From Maribacter_C sp047345145 (GTDB lineage: Bacteria; Bacteroidota; Bacteroidia; Flavobacteriales; Flavobacteriaceae): a stretch of DNA of 64,000 bases. The stretch spans positions 186,001 through 250,000 of the forward strand of contig NZ_JBLFER010000002.1 of assembly GCF_047345145.1 (NCBI RefSeq). Reading direction: 5' to 3'. Every line of letters begins with the position of its first letter. Within the stretch, counting starts at the first letter, position 1. Under the pieces are notes generated by a model that searched no databases, was not told the DNA's origin, and was given only the letters and a program-made list of their open reading frames with translations. The position numbers and the translations under genes are program-made. Of the stretch, positions 27,569 to 36,768 are shown piece after piece.

Positions 27569-28612
27569 ATGATTCAGTTCGACGAAAAAATATATTTCTA
27601 TTTGCTAGGCATCATTCCCGTAGTGATTGTCCTTTTCGTGCTGCTTCAATTCTGGAAAAGGAAAACGCAGAAGAAATTTTCAAATCTTTCTTTGCTAAAA
27701 CAATTGACTCCGGATAAATCGGATTTTAAATCGAGTTTGAAGTTGATTCTGTTTGTTTTAGGCTTAGCTTTTTTAACGCTTGGTTTAGTTAACCCAAAAA
27801 TTGGAACAAAATTAGAAACGGTTAAGCGCGAAGGTGTCGATATCGTTTTTGCCGTTGATGTTTCTAAAAGTATGTTGGCTGAGGACATTGCCCCTAATAG
27901 ACTAGAAAAATCAAAACGACTGGTTTCAGAAATCATTAACCAATTAGCCAGTGACAGAATAGGAATTATAGCCTATGCCGGGCAGGCTTTTCCACAACTT
28001 CCCATAACAACTGACTATGGTGCAGCAAAAATGTTTTTACAAAGCATGAATACAGATATGCTGACTTCGCAAGGAACAGCAATTGACCAAGCCATTGAAT
28101 TAGCCACCACCTATTATGACGACGAAGACCAAACCAATCGGGTTTTATTTATCATTTCTGATGGAGAAGACCATTCTGAAGGAAGTGCGCTAAAAGCGGT
28201 TGAAGATGCAAAGGACGCTGGAATTCGAATCTTTACCATAGGTGTGGGTAAAGAGAAAGGTGCGCCCATTCCTATAAAAAGGAAAGGTGTTGTTGAAAGT
28301 TTGAAAAAAGATGCCCAAGGAGAAGTAGTCATTACAAAATTAAATGCAGAAGTTCTTGAAGATATCGCCGATGATGGAGACGGAGAATACATTGATGGTA
28401 CAAATACAGAAGCGGCTGTCGAGTTCATCAAAGAGCAATTGAACCAAATGGACAAAAAAGAATTTGAGGCAAAGCAGTTTGCTGAATACAAAGACCAATT
28501 TCAATGGTTTTTGGGAGCAGGTCTATTATTGTTATTTTTAGATGTTTTTGTTCTAGATAGAAAAACGCAATGGTTGCGAAAGTTGAATTTATTTAACGAA
28601 AAAAGAAACTAG
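27569..28612 (+). CDS. batB: BatB: von Willebrand factor A membrane protein
   Basis: 347 residues. Transmembrane helices at about 8-25 and 53-72, vWA domain with MIDAS DVSKSM and SDGEDHSEG, and a C-terminal transmembrane helix near 315-330. Paralogue of BatA next door, a standard Bat pair. Separated from batC by 5 nt. Confidence 0.93.
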   Translation: MIQFDEKIYFYLLGIIPVVIVLFVLLQFWKRKTQKKFSNLSLLKQLTPDKSDFKSSLKLILFVLGLAFLTLGLVNPKIGTKLETVKREGVDIVFAVDVSKSMLAEDIAPNRLEKSKRLVSEIINQLASDRIGIIAYAGQAFPQLPITTDYGAAKMFLQSMNTDMLTSQGTAIDQAIELATTYYDDEDQTNRVLFIISDGEDHSEGSALKAVEDAKDAGIRIFTIGVGKEKGAPIPIKRKGVVESLKKDAQGEVVITKLNAEVLEDIADDGDGEYIDGTNTEAAVEFIKEQLNQMDKKEFEAKQFAEYKDQFQWFLGAGLLLLFLDVFVLDRKTQWLRKLNLFNEKRN

Positions 28613-28617
28613 GTTCT

Positions 28618-29475
28618 ATGAAAACGTATATCCTATTTTTTGCTACACTGTTTGGTTTTTTTGCCCATGCTCAAGATGAGGAGAAAGATAAAGCTAAGGC
28701 TCTTGAGGCTTCTACGAATCTCACCTGGGATGCCAATAAGGCATTATCCGAATCAAAGTTTGTTGATGCGGAAGTTGATTACAGAAAAGCAATTGCAAAA
28801 AGTGGTGATAATGCCGCTGCTCCTTATAACTTAGGTAACGCCTATTATAATAAAGAAACTTACAGCGAGGCTTTTGGGCGTTATAAAGAGGCAGGTGAAA
28901 CAGCAACCGACAAAAAGAGCAAGCATAAGGCCTATCATAACATGGGTAATGTTTTTATGAAGCGTAAGGAGTATGAAAAAGCGGTCGAGGCATACAAAGA
29001 AGCACTTCGAAATGACCCAACTGATGAAGAAACACGCTACAACTTAGCCTTAGCAAAAGAAATGCTTAAAAAACAGCAAGACGAGCAAAAGAACGACGAG
29101 AATAAAGACGACAAAGAAAACAAGGATAAGGACAAGAAGGAAGACGAAAACAAAGACAAGAACGAGGATAAAAAGGAAGGTGACGACGGAGATAAAAAAG
29201 ACAACAAAGACCAAGACGAAAAAGATAAAGGAGATAAAGGCGACGAAGAAAAAGAAGACAATAAAGAAGGGGAGGGCGACAAAAAAGAGAAACAAGAGAA
29301 GAAACCTGAAGATGATAAGCAAGGAGAGCAAAAACAACCTCGACCTAATCAGCTATCAAAACAGCAAATTCAAAATTTGCTAGAGGCCATGCAAAACGAA
29401 GAGAAAAAAGTACAACAGAAAATTGACGCCAAGAAAGTAAAGGGCGTTAAAGTGAAAAACGAAAAAGACTGGTAG
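28618..29475 (+). CDS. batC: BatC: TPR protein with long Lys/Asp/Glu region
   Basis: 285 residues. Signal peptide (ILFFATLFGFFAHAQ), three tetratricopeptide units at about 35-135 (NLGNAYYNKETYSEAFGRYKEA, NMGNVFMKRKEYEKAVEAYKEAL), then an extreme K/D/E repeat from about 143 to 240. The long antisense frames over that part are shadows of the repeat. A conserved-looking end (LSKQQIQNLLEAMQNEEKKVQQK) follows. Likely a periplasmic scaffold of the Bat complex. batD follows with its ATG at 29484. Confidence 0.9.
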   Translation: MKTYILFFATLFGFFAHAQDEEKDKAKALEASTNLTWDANKALSESKFVDAEVDYRKAIAKSGDNAAAPYNLGNAYYNKETYSEAFGRYKEAGETATDKKSKHKAYHNMGNVFMKRKEYEKAVEAYKEALRNDPTDEETRYNLALAKEMLKKQQDEQKNDENKDDKENKDKDKKEDENKDKNEDKKEGDDGDKKDNKDQDEKDKGDKGDEEKEDNKEGEGDKKEKQEKKPEDDKQGEQKQPRPNQLSKQQIQNLLEAMQNEEKKVQQKIDAKKVKGVKVKNEKDW

Positions 29476-29483
29476 TGTTCATT

Positions 29484-31256
29484 ATGCTTAAAAGAAACAT
29501 ACTGCTATTTCCCTTGCTTTTTTTAGCATTTATTTCAAGTGCTCAAGATACTGATGCTGTTACTTTCGAAATGTTGGTGAGTAAAGAAAAGTTGGGTATT
29601 AATGAACGGCTGCGTGTTGACTTTTCTATGAATAAAGATGGTGATGATTTTAATCCGCCAGATTTCTCTGGTTTTAGGGTGCTTATGGGGCCTTCGCAAT
29701 CGATCAGTTCTTCATGGGTTAACGGAGTACGAAGCTATTCCAAAACCTACTCCTACACGCTCGCCCCAACGAAACAAGGTAAAATCAATATCAGGCAAGC
29801 CTCTATTACCATTGATGGAAAAGTATATAAATCGCTTGCCAAACAAATTGAGGTTACTGCCGCCGTAGATAGACCTAATGGTCAAAAAACCGTAGATGAT
29901 GTTGCGGACGAAAGTCTACATCTTGTGGCAGAAGTCTCGAAGTCTAATCCGTATATGAACGAAGCGGTTAGTGTCGTTTACAAGTTATATGTTAGTCCGT
30001 CAATAAGTGTCTCTAACTATCGCCCATTAGACAATCCGAAATACAATAATTTCTGGAGTCAAGACATTCCGGTTTCTGTTCGAAACGCAAAAAATGGAAC
30101 TTATAAAGGCAAACAATATCGCTATGTAATTTTAAAACGAGTTGTACTCTACCCACAGAAATCAGGAAAATTAGAAATTGAACCGCTTTCTTTGGATGTT
30201 ACTGTGGATGTACCTACCAATAAGCGCGATTTCTTTGGAGGAAGAATTTATTCCCAAACCAACAAAACCGTTTCCGCAGGGAGGCGAATCATAAATGTAA
30301 AAGCACTACCGAGCGAAGGAAAACCAGCCGACTTTGGCGGTGCTGTCGGAAATTTTGATTTCGCAGTTACATCCAGTAAAAATAGTTTAAATGCTTCTGA
30401 ATCGCTTCAATTGAAATTAGAGGTCAATGGGAAAGGAAATTTGAAGTTATTCCAATTACCAGAAGCTACCCTCCCAAGTTCTCTTGAGGTATATGAACCT
30501 GAGTTTGATGAAAAAGTGCGTACGACACTATCCGGAATGCAGGGAAAAGTATCGAATAGTTATACGATAGTACCGTCATTCCGTGGAAAATATCCCATCC
30601 AGCCGATTTCATTCAGTTATTTTGATCCCAAAATAGAACAGTACAAAACGCTCTCTTCAGATGAGATTCTTATCAATGTTCTTGAAGGTCCTACAAGTGC
30701 AAGTAGTACTACTTCATCTCCTTCGAGGAACAAACAAAACGTAATTACTACTGGCGATAAATTCAATTTCATCAAACTAAAGCCAAATCTTAGTACCATT
30801 GGAACTAACTATTTTTTAGGTTCTACATGTTTCTATCTTTGGTTGTTGCTGCCGTTGTTACTTATTCCGATCGCCATTCTTTTTGGAAAAAAACGTGACG
30901 CCATTGCAAGTGATGTGGCTGGAAATAAAGTAAGAAGAGCAAATAAGCTCGCCCGAAAATATTTATCCGCAGCTAAAAAATCATTAGGTAACAAAGAAGC
31001 ATTTTATATTGCGCTAGAAAAGGGACTTCACAATTACTTAAAGGCAAAGCTTAAAATAGAGACCTCAGAATTTAGCAAAGATAAAATCGCGACATTGCTT
31101 ATTGAAAAACAAGCAGATGACACCACCAAAGATGGTTTCATCGCATTGCTCAAGAATTGTGAAATGGCACGTTATAGTCCTTTTTCAGATGTTCAAATGC
31201 AGCAGGACTATGACAAGGCCAGTGAGGTGATTTCATATTTAGACAAACAATTGTAA
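29484..31256 (+). CDS. batD: BatD oxygen tolerance protein
   Basis: 590 residues from the ATG at 29484; a GTG at 29475 is possible but overlaps the batC stop and adds nothing. Signal peptide (LLFPLLFLAFISSAQ), then a long series of beta-rich domains (GFRVLMGPSQSISSSWVNG, the typical BatD start), one transmembrane helix at about 442-465 and a cytoplasmic helical tail. Probably a periplasmic adaptor in the Bat membrane complex. 2 nt from batE. Confidence 0.92.
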   Translation: MLKRNILLFPLLFLAFISSAQDTDAVTFEMLVSKEKLGINERLRVDFSMNKDGDDFNPPDFSGFRVLMGPSQSISSSWVNGVRSYSKTYSYTLAPTKQGKINIRQASITIDGKVYKSLAKQIEVTAAVDRPNGQKTVDDVADESLHLVAEVSKSNPYMNEAVSVVYKLYVSPSISVSNYRPLDNPKYNNFWSQDIPVSVRNAKNGTYKGKQYRYVILKRVVLYPQKSGKLEIEPLSLDVTVDVPTNKRDFFGGRIYSQTNKTVSAGRRIINVKALPSEGKPADFGGAVGNFDFAVTSSKNSLNASESLQLKLEVNGKGNLKLFQLPEATLPSSLEVYEPEFDEKVRTTLSGMQGKVSNSYTIVPSFRGKYPIQPISFSYFDPKIEQYKTLSSDEILINVLEGPTSASSTTSSPSRNKQNVITTGDKFNFIKLKPNLSTIGTNYFLGSTCFYLWLLLPLLLIPIAILFGKKRDAIASDVAGNKVRRANKLARKYLSAAKKSLGNKEAFYIALEKGLHNYLKAKLKIETSEFSKDKIATLLIEKQADDTTKDGFIALLKNCEMARYSPFSDVQMQQDYDKASEVISYLDKQL

Positions 31257-31258
31257 GA

Positions 31259-32017
31259 ATGAAAAGCATATTTACTTTTCTGCTCATCCTATTTTCCTTT
31301 TCTGTTCAAGCACAGAATGAAGCGCTTTTTAATAACGCCACAGAAGCATATAATAAAGGTGATTACAATAAAGCGATAGAAAATTACTTAGAAATTGTTG
31401 AGGCTGGGCAGCACTCGGCAGAGCTTTATTTTAATTTAGGCAACTCCTATTACAAAATAAATCAAGTTGCGCCAAGTATATACTACTATGAAAAGGCACT
31501 CTTACTAAAACCAAATGACACTGACATAAAAAACAATTTGGGGTATGCCCAAAATATGACTCTCGACGCCATTGAGTTAATGCCAGAGACGGGGCTATCA
31601 AAAGTTTATCAAGAAATTACTGGCTTCTTATCCTTTGACCAGTGGGCATATGCAGCAGTGGTATTCATGATACTTTTCGTGCTTCTGTATATTGGTTTCT
31701 ATTACTTGAAATATGCCACGCAAAAACGAATAGCTTTCATTACCAGTATTGTTTCATTATTAATAGCAATAGTCTCCGTTATTTTTGCCTTTCTTCAATA
31801 TGCTGACTTCGAAGCTGATCAACCGGCTATTGTTTTTGACAATGAGGTAAAAGTTACGGCGGAACCCAATGAAAGAAGTCAAGCAGTTTTCACACTTCAC
31901 GAAGGCACAAAACTTAATGTGCTGGAAGAATTAAAAGATTATAAGAAAATTCGAATAGCAGATGGTCAGACCGGTTGGCTAAATTCACAAAGCATAAGAC
32001 TGTTGAAAGATTTTTAA
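31259..32017 (+). CDS. batE: BatE: TPR protein with SH3-like domain
   Basis: 252 residues. Signal peptide, TPR units (NKGDYNKAIENYLEIVE, YFNLGNSYYKINQVAPSIYYYEKAL), two transmembrane helices (about 122-145 and 155-178), and a C-terminal SH3-like domain (VTAEPNERSQAVFTLHEGTKLNVLEELKDYKKI-type pattern, ending GWLNSQSIRLL). Last gene of the Bat operon. Confidence 0.92.
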   Translation: MKSIFTFLLILFSFSVQAQNEALFNNATEAYNKGDYNKAIENYLEIVEAGQHSAELYFNLGNSYYKINQVAPSIYYYEKALLLKPNDTDIKNNLGYAQNMTLDAIELMPETGLSKVYQEITGFLSFDQWAYAAVVFMILFVLLYIGFYYLKYATQKRIAFITSIVSLLIAIVSVIFAFLQYADFEADQPAIVFDNEVKVTAEPNERSQAVFTLHEGTKLNVLEELKDYKKIRIADGQTGWLNSQSIRLLKDF

Positions 32018-32081
32018 ATTTTCTTTAACAGAAAAATAATAGTATTACTGTTATATTAGCGCTCTGTTGCAATAATTTTCT

Positions 32082-32366
32082 ATGAAATCATCAGTACTTA
32101 TCACTTTAGCTTTCTTGCTAGCCACGGCTATTTTGGCGCCGTCTGTTCTAACTTTGACTAGTATCGATGATTCTGTTGTAACCATTGATTTCAATGAAGA
32201 AGAGAAGAAAGAAGAGGGTAAAGAAAAAGATTTTTTTTTGAATGCTAACTTCAATTCCCTAGCCCAGTTTAAATGTGAAAAAATAACAATTTCATCTTTT
32301 TACCTTGAAAAGATTTACACAACTTCACTGTCAATTTTGTTGCCTCCCCCTGAATTTATCGCTTAG
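32082..32366 (+). CDS. Small exported protein of unknown function
   Basis: 94 residues. A clear hydrophobic leader (VLITLAFLLATAILAPSVL) is followed by a strongly charged stretch (EEEKKEEGKEKD) and a mixed C-terminus. I recognise no family. It lies 64 nt after batE and 72 nt before the first SulP gene, same strand, so it could belong to either unit. One predicted membrane segment or cleaved signal peptide. Confidence 0.6.
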   Translation: MKSSVLITLAFLLATAILAPSVLTLTSIDDSVVTIDFNEEEKKEEGKEKDFFLNANFNSLAQFKCEKITISSFYLEKIYTTSLSILLPPPEFIA

Positions 32367-32438
32367 ATATATTTCAATCGATTTTCCAATAAACTAATCA
32401 ATCTCATCACGGCTAAAAAGCCTTTTATCTTTTAAATT

Positions 32439-34013
32439 ATGTTTAAGCATTTAAAAAACGACTTGCCTGCAAGTATCGTTGTATTTTTCGTAGCTCTTCC
32501 CCTATGTCTAGGAATAGCATTAGCAAGTGGCGCTCCACTATTTTCAGGTTTAATAGCAGGTATTGTAGGCGGTATTGTGGTTGGGGCAATAAGCGGTTCA
32601 AATATAGGGGTTAGCGGCCCTGCAGCTGGCCTTGCGGCTATTGTTTTATTAGCAATTGATGAACTCGGTTTTCAGATATTTCTTTCTGCCGTAGTACTCG
32701 GAGGGGTTATTCAAATCATCTTTGGCATAGCCAAATTAGGCATCATTGGGTATTTTTTCCCAACTTCTGTAATACGTGGTATGCTAACCGGTATTGGAAT
32801 TATTATAATTTTAAAGCAGATACCTCACTTTTTAGGGGATGATGATGATCCTGAAGGAGACTTTGCTTTCTTTCAAATTGATGGTGAAAATACGTTTTCA
32901 GAAATCATAAACGCAATAGGAGATCCAAGTTTAGGGCCAACAATCGTAGGCTTTATTTCCTTGGCGATTTTAATCCTTTGGAGTAACGTGCTTTCTAAGA
33001 AAGGTAGATTTTTTGAGCTGGTTCAAGGTCCTTTAGTGGCTGTTGTCGTTGGTATTATTTATTACGTGGTTACCCAAGGAACAGATTTTGGAATAACAGA
33101 ACAGCATCTAGTATCTTTAAGCGAAGATAGAAACACGGATGGTTTATTAACTCAATTTGTCACACCCGATTGGAGTCAGGTATTCACTACACCCGTACTA
33201 ATCACCGCTTTTACTATTGCACTGGTGGCCAGTCTTGAAACACTCCTTTGTGTTGAGGCTACTGATAAACTAGACCCGGAAAAAGGGGTTACGCCAACTA
33301 ATAGAGAATTATTAGCACAAGGTGCTGGAAATATCGTCTCTGGTTTTATTGGTGGTCTGCCGATAACACAAGTAATTGTCCGATCGTCTGCCAATATACA
33401 ATCAGGAGGCAAGACCAAGATGTCAGCAATTATCCATGGATTTTTATTAATAGCTTCGGTGGCTGCAATTCCCTTTTTATTACAAATGATTCCCCTCTCT
33501 GTACTTGCTGCAGTACTCTTCATAGTAGGATATAAACTTGCTAAACCATCAACGTTTAAGGCAATGTATGATGGCGGATGGACACAGTTTGTCCCATTTA
33601 TGGTTACCGTATTGGGAATTGTATTTATGGACCTCTTAAAAGGACTCGCCTTGGGGTTAATCGTGGGGATTGTAATTGTATTGTACAAAAGCTATAAAAA
33701 CTCGCACTTTCTGCACACAGAGAATGATGACCCAACTGACGGAAAAGTAAAAATGACTCTTGCAGAAGAAGTTACCTTCTTTAATAAGGGTGCTATTTTA
33801 AAAGAGCTTGATGCAATCCCAGAAAATTCTTTTTTAGAGTTGGATGTGCGTAAAACACGTTACCTAGATTATGATATTATTGAAATTTTGGAAGATTTCG
33901 CGCACAAGGCTAAACAAAGAAACATTGATATTAAATTAGTCTCAGAAAGAGGTGTTGTTGAAAATCCACCCAGTTATATTGAGTTTTTTAAACTCCGACC
34001 AAAACTGAACTAG
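32439..34013 (+). CDS. SulP-family anion transporter
   Basis: 524 residues. Multi-span SulP core: FVALPLCLGIALASGAPLFSGLIAG at the start, GSNIGVSGPAAGLAAIV, and the later ETLLCVEATDKLDPEKG and TPTNRELLAQGAGNIVSGFIGGLP. The last 100 residues resemble a STAS domain. Such transporters move bicarbonate, sulfate or other anions. The carbonic anhydrase 45 nt downstream favours bicarbonate. Confidence 0.9.
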   Translation: MFKHLKNDLPASIVVFFVALPLCLGIALASGAPLFSGLIAGIVGGIVVGAISGSNIGVSGPAAGLAAIVLLAIDELGFQIFLSAVVLGGVIQIIFGIAKLGIIGYFFPTSVIRGMLTGIGIIIILKQIPHFLGDDDDPEGDFAFFQIDGENTFSEIINAIGDPSLGPTIVGFISLAILILWSNVLSKKGRFFELVQGPLVAVVVGIIYYVVTQGTDFGITEQHLVSLSEDRNTDGLLTQFVTPDWSQVFTTPVLITAFTIALVASLETLLCVEATDKLDPEKGVTPTNRELLAQGAGNIVSGFIGGLPITQVIVRSSANIQSGGKTKMSAIIHGFLLIASVAAIPFLLQMIPLSVLAAVLFIVGYKLAKPSTFKAMYDGGWTQFVPFMVTVLGIVFMDLLKGLALGLIVGIVIVLYKSYKNSHFLHTENDDPTDGKVKMTLAEEVTFFNKGAILKELDAIPENSFLELDVRKTRYLDYDIIEILEDFAHKAKQRNIDIKLVSERGVVENPPSYIEFFKLRPKLN

Positions 34014-34058
34014 TTCATGTTCAAATAATAAACTTTATTGACTTAAAAAACATACGAA

Positions 34059-34685
34059 ATGAAAGCACATACAAAAGAAACACAAGCAGGGATTTCACCA
34101 GATAAAGCTATAGCGCTTTTAAAAGAGGGGAATGAACGCTTTGTTGCCAGAAACATGGCAAGCCGTAATTTATTAGATCAAGTAAGCGACACCTCCTCGG
34201 GTCAATATCCATTTGCGACAATATTAAGTTGTATTGATTCAAGAGTATCAGCCGAACTTATTTTTGACCAAGGGGTTGGTGATATTTTTAGTGCGAGAGT
34301 AGCGGGTAACATTGTAAACGAAGACCTTCTCGGAAGTGTTGAATTTGCTTGTAAGCTAGCAGGCACAAAAGTATTTGTAATACTGGGGCATACGGCATGT
34401 GGTGCTGTCAAAGGCGCTTGTGACGATGCGAAGATGGGGAATTTAACCACTTTGTTACATAAAATAAAGCCGGCAGTAAGAGCAACTACAGAACCATCTG
34501 ATGCTAGTCAGAGAAATTCAAAAAATAGTGCTTTTGTTGATGATGTAGTACGCAATAATGTACTACTGACCATTGAAGACACACGCAGTTTGAGTCCGGT
34601 ATTAAAAGAAATGGAAGATAACGGTGAAATAAAAATAGTTGGGGCCATTTATGATATTAGTAACGGTAAAGTCACCTTTATATAG
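34059..34685 (+). CDS. Beta-carbonic anhydrase
   Basis: 208 residues. Interconverts CO2 and bicarbonate with a zinc ion. Zinc ligands Cys58, His111 and Cys114 are seen in SCIDSR (with Asp60/Arg62 dyad) and GHTACGAVKGAC. No signal peptide, so it should act in the cytoplasm, next to the SulP transporters on both sides. Ends at a terminator. Confidence 0.95.
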   Translation: MKAHTKETQAGISPDKAIALLKEGNERFVARNMASRNLLDQVSDTSSGQYPFATILSCIDSRVSAELIFDQGVGDIFSARVAGNIVNEDLLGSVEFACKLAGTKVFVILGHTACGAVKGACDDAKMGNLTTLLHKIKPAVRATTEPSDASQRNSKNSAFVDDVVRNNVLLTIEDTRSLSPVLKEMEDNGEIKIVGAIYDISNGKVTFI

Positions 34686-34705
34686 GCTCTTTCGACACTA
34701 GAAGA

Positions 34706-34736
34706 TAAAAGCCAATGCAGCCGCATTGGCTTTTTC
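34706..34736 (+). terminator. Intrinsic terminator after carbonic anhydrase
   Basis: AAAAGCCAATGC, loop AGCC, GCATTGGCTTTTTC. It separates the first SulP/carbonic anhydrase pair from the second SulP gene. Confidence 0.9.
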
Positions 34737-34790
34737 TTTTCTTAAAATATACTATCTTTCGATTGTTCAAAATTTACTTAAATCATACCT

Positions 34791-36656
34791 ATGAAAAATC
34801 TCTTCTCTAACCTTCGAGGTGACCTCTTTGGAGGTATTACTGCTGGTATCGTCGCATTACCCTTAGCTCTTGCTTTTGGGGTAAGTTCAGGACTCGGACC
34901 GAGCGCAGGGTTATATGGAGCTATTTTTATCAGTTTTTTTGCCGCTCTTTTTGGAGGAACACCTACGCAGATTTCTGGGCCTACTGCACCCATGACTGCA
35001 GTAAGTATGGTAGTCATTGCCGGAATTATAGCCGCGAATGACGGTAGCGTTGCGCAGGCACTCCCTACAATTCTTATTGTTTTTCTCTTGGCAGGGTTGA
35101 TACAAATCGTACTTGGCCTTACAGGGATTGGTATGTATATTAAGTACATTCCCTATCCCGTAGTTTCTGGGTTTATGACCGCGATTGGAATTATCATTTT
35201 AATCACACAAATACTTCCTGCGATTGGCTATTATCCGAAAGAGGATACTCAATTTGTAAATCAATTTATTCCTGAAGCACAAGAAGTAATTCTTAAAAAC
35301 ATCCTTAAGGAAGAAGTAGGCGAAGATGTTTTAAATCTTCAAGACTTTGTCGGCACTGTTGATCGGGCAAATGAAATTGATGAGGCAAGCAAGCTCAAAG
35401 AAGCGGGTACCCTCGCAAAAAAAGAAGCCTCTGGGGTAATAGGTACTCTTAAGGTTTTGCCCAGAGCATTACAAAATATCAAATGGCTAGAATTCCTTTT
35501 AGCGCTTGCAACAATTGTTATAATATATGGTTTCAAACGCATCACCACTGTAATACCAAGTACGTTGGTCGGTTTGCTAGTAGTCTCAGGCGTGGCTTAT
35601 GCCTTTGATCTGAACTACATCCCTATCGAAGAAATTCCTTCAAGTTTTCCATTACCTAACCTTGAAATTTTTACACAATTCGATTTTAATTCCATCTCAC
35701 CTTATTTGGTTGCTGCACTGGCTTTAGCACTATTAGGGTCTATTGATTCATTACTTACATCTGTCATCGCCGATAACATGACAAAAACGAAACACAAACC
35801 AAATAAGGAATTAATCGGACAAGGCATTGGAAATAGTATCGCAGCAATATTTGGAGGCATCCCGGGAGCAGGAGCCACTATTCGTACTGTAGTAAATATT
35901 AATGCAGGTGGTAAGACAAAATTATCAGGTATGATTGCAAGTATCATTTTACTTATCGTGATGCTTTCCTTGGCGCCTGTCGCTTCCCAAATTCCCGCTG
36001 CGGTTTTAGCTGGTATCTTAATAACAGTTGGTATTGGAGTTATGGATTACAAAGGACTAAAAGCGATACCAAATATGCCTAAGGATATCAAGTTTGGGCC
36101 TATTAGACTAAGCTCAGAGGTGATTATTATGCTAGTTGTACTCGTATTATCCTCTGTTTGGGATCTAGTATATGCCGTTGGTGTAGGACTAGTTATAGCA
36201 TCGTTGATGTTCATGAAAAAAATGGGTGATCTCACCGCGAAACGTTCTGATGTTAAAACGCTGGCAGAAGAAGAATCTTGGGACGATGAGATGGGCTTTC
36301 CAGAAAATCTTCGCGACCAGGTATTTATTAAACACCTCAAAGGGCCCTTATTCTTTGGTTCTACTACCGAATTTCAGGCCTTGTCGGATCAAATACCCAA
36401 TGATGCGGATGCGGTTATTATTCGTCTAGGGCGCGCACCTTACATGGATCAATCAGGATTGTATGCCATGGAAGAAGTACTATATGAGTTGATTAAAAAT
36501 AAGATAACCGTCTTATTCGTGAATCTTCAGAAACAGCCGCGATACATGATGGAACGTATTGATATCATTCCTGACTTAATTCCTGAAGAACACATTTTTA
36601 ATTCATTTGACGAATGTCTAAAATGGATTATGCAAAATGTGAAGGATAAGGTTTAA
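34791..36656 (+). CDS. SulP-family anion transporter with STAS domain
   Basis: 621 residues, about 100 more than the first SulP. Core motifs: GGITAGIVALPLALAFGVSSG, GGTPTQISGPTAPMTAV, and LLGSIDSLLTSVIADNMTKTKHKPNKEL. A soluble insert of about 75 residues (near 147-225) breaks the membrane region. The C-terminal 100 residues form a STAS domain (HLKGPLFFGSTTEF, LGRAPYMDQSGLYAME). Likely another bicarbonate or sulfate carrier. Confidence 0.9.
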   Translation: MKNLFSNLRGDLFGGITAGIVALPLALAFGVSSGLGPSAGLYGAIFISFFAALFGGTPTQISGPTAPMTAVSMVVIAGIIAANDGSVAQALPTILIVFLLAGLIQIVLGLTGIGMYIKYIPYPVVSGFMTAIGIIILITQILPAIGYYPKEDTQFVNQFIPEAQEVILKNILKEEVGEDVLNLQDFVGTVDRANEIDEASKLKEAGTLAKKEASGVIGTLKVLPRALQNIKWLEFLLALATIVIIYGFKRITTVIPSTLVGLLVVSGVAYAFDLNYIPIEEIPSSFPLPNLEIFTQFDFNSISPYLVAALALALLGSIDSLLTSVIADNMTKTKHKPNKELIGQGIGNSIAAIFGGIPGAGATIRTVVNINAGGKTKLSGMIASIILLIVMLSLAPVASQIPAAVLAGILITVGIGVMDYKGLKAIPNMPKDIKFGPIRLSSEVIIMLVVLVLSSVWDLVYAVGVGLVIASLMFMKKMGDLTAKRSDVKTLAEEESWDDEMGFPENLRDQVFIKHLKGPLFFGSTTEFQALSDQIPNDADAVIIRLGRAPYMDQSGLYAMEEVLYELIKNKITVLFVNLQKQPRYMMERIDIIPDLIPEEHIFNSFDECLKWIMQNVKDKV

Positions 36657-36742
36657 AACTAATTTTTCTTATAATACAGCATTTGTAAAAAGTAAAATGT
36701 GGTTTTTTGGCAGCCTCCAATGACATACTGCTTATAAAGTTT

Positions 36743-36750
36743 TAAATTTG
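36743..36750 (+). promoter_or_regulatory. TAnnTTTG -7 box before pheS
   Basis: TAAATTTG, 18 nt before the pheS ATG at 36769. It rules out the in-frame TTG at 36748, which would overlap the box. No -33 box at standard spacing. Confidence 0.45.
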
Positions 36751-36768
36751 CGATCTTATCGCACCACT

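Noticed and set aside
29037..29337. Two long antisense frames over batC
   Set aside because: They are mirrors of the Lys/Asp/Glu repeat and give Ser/Phe/Leu runs with no family match.
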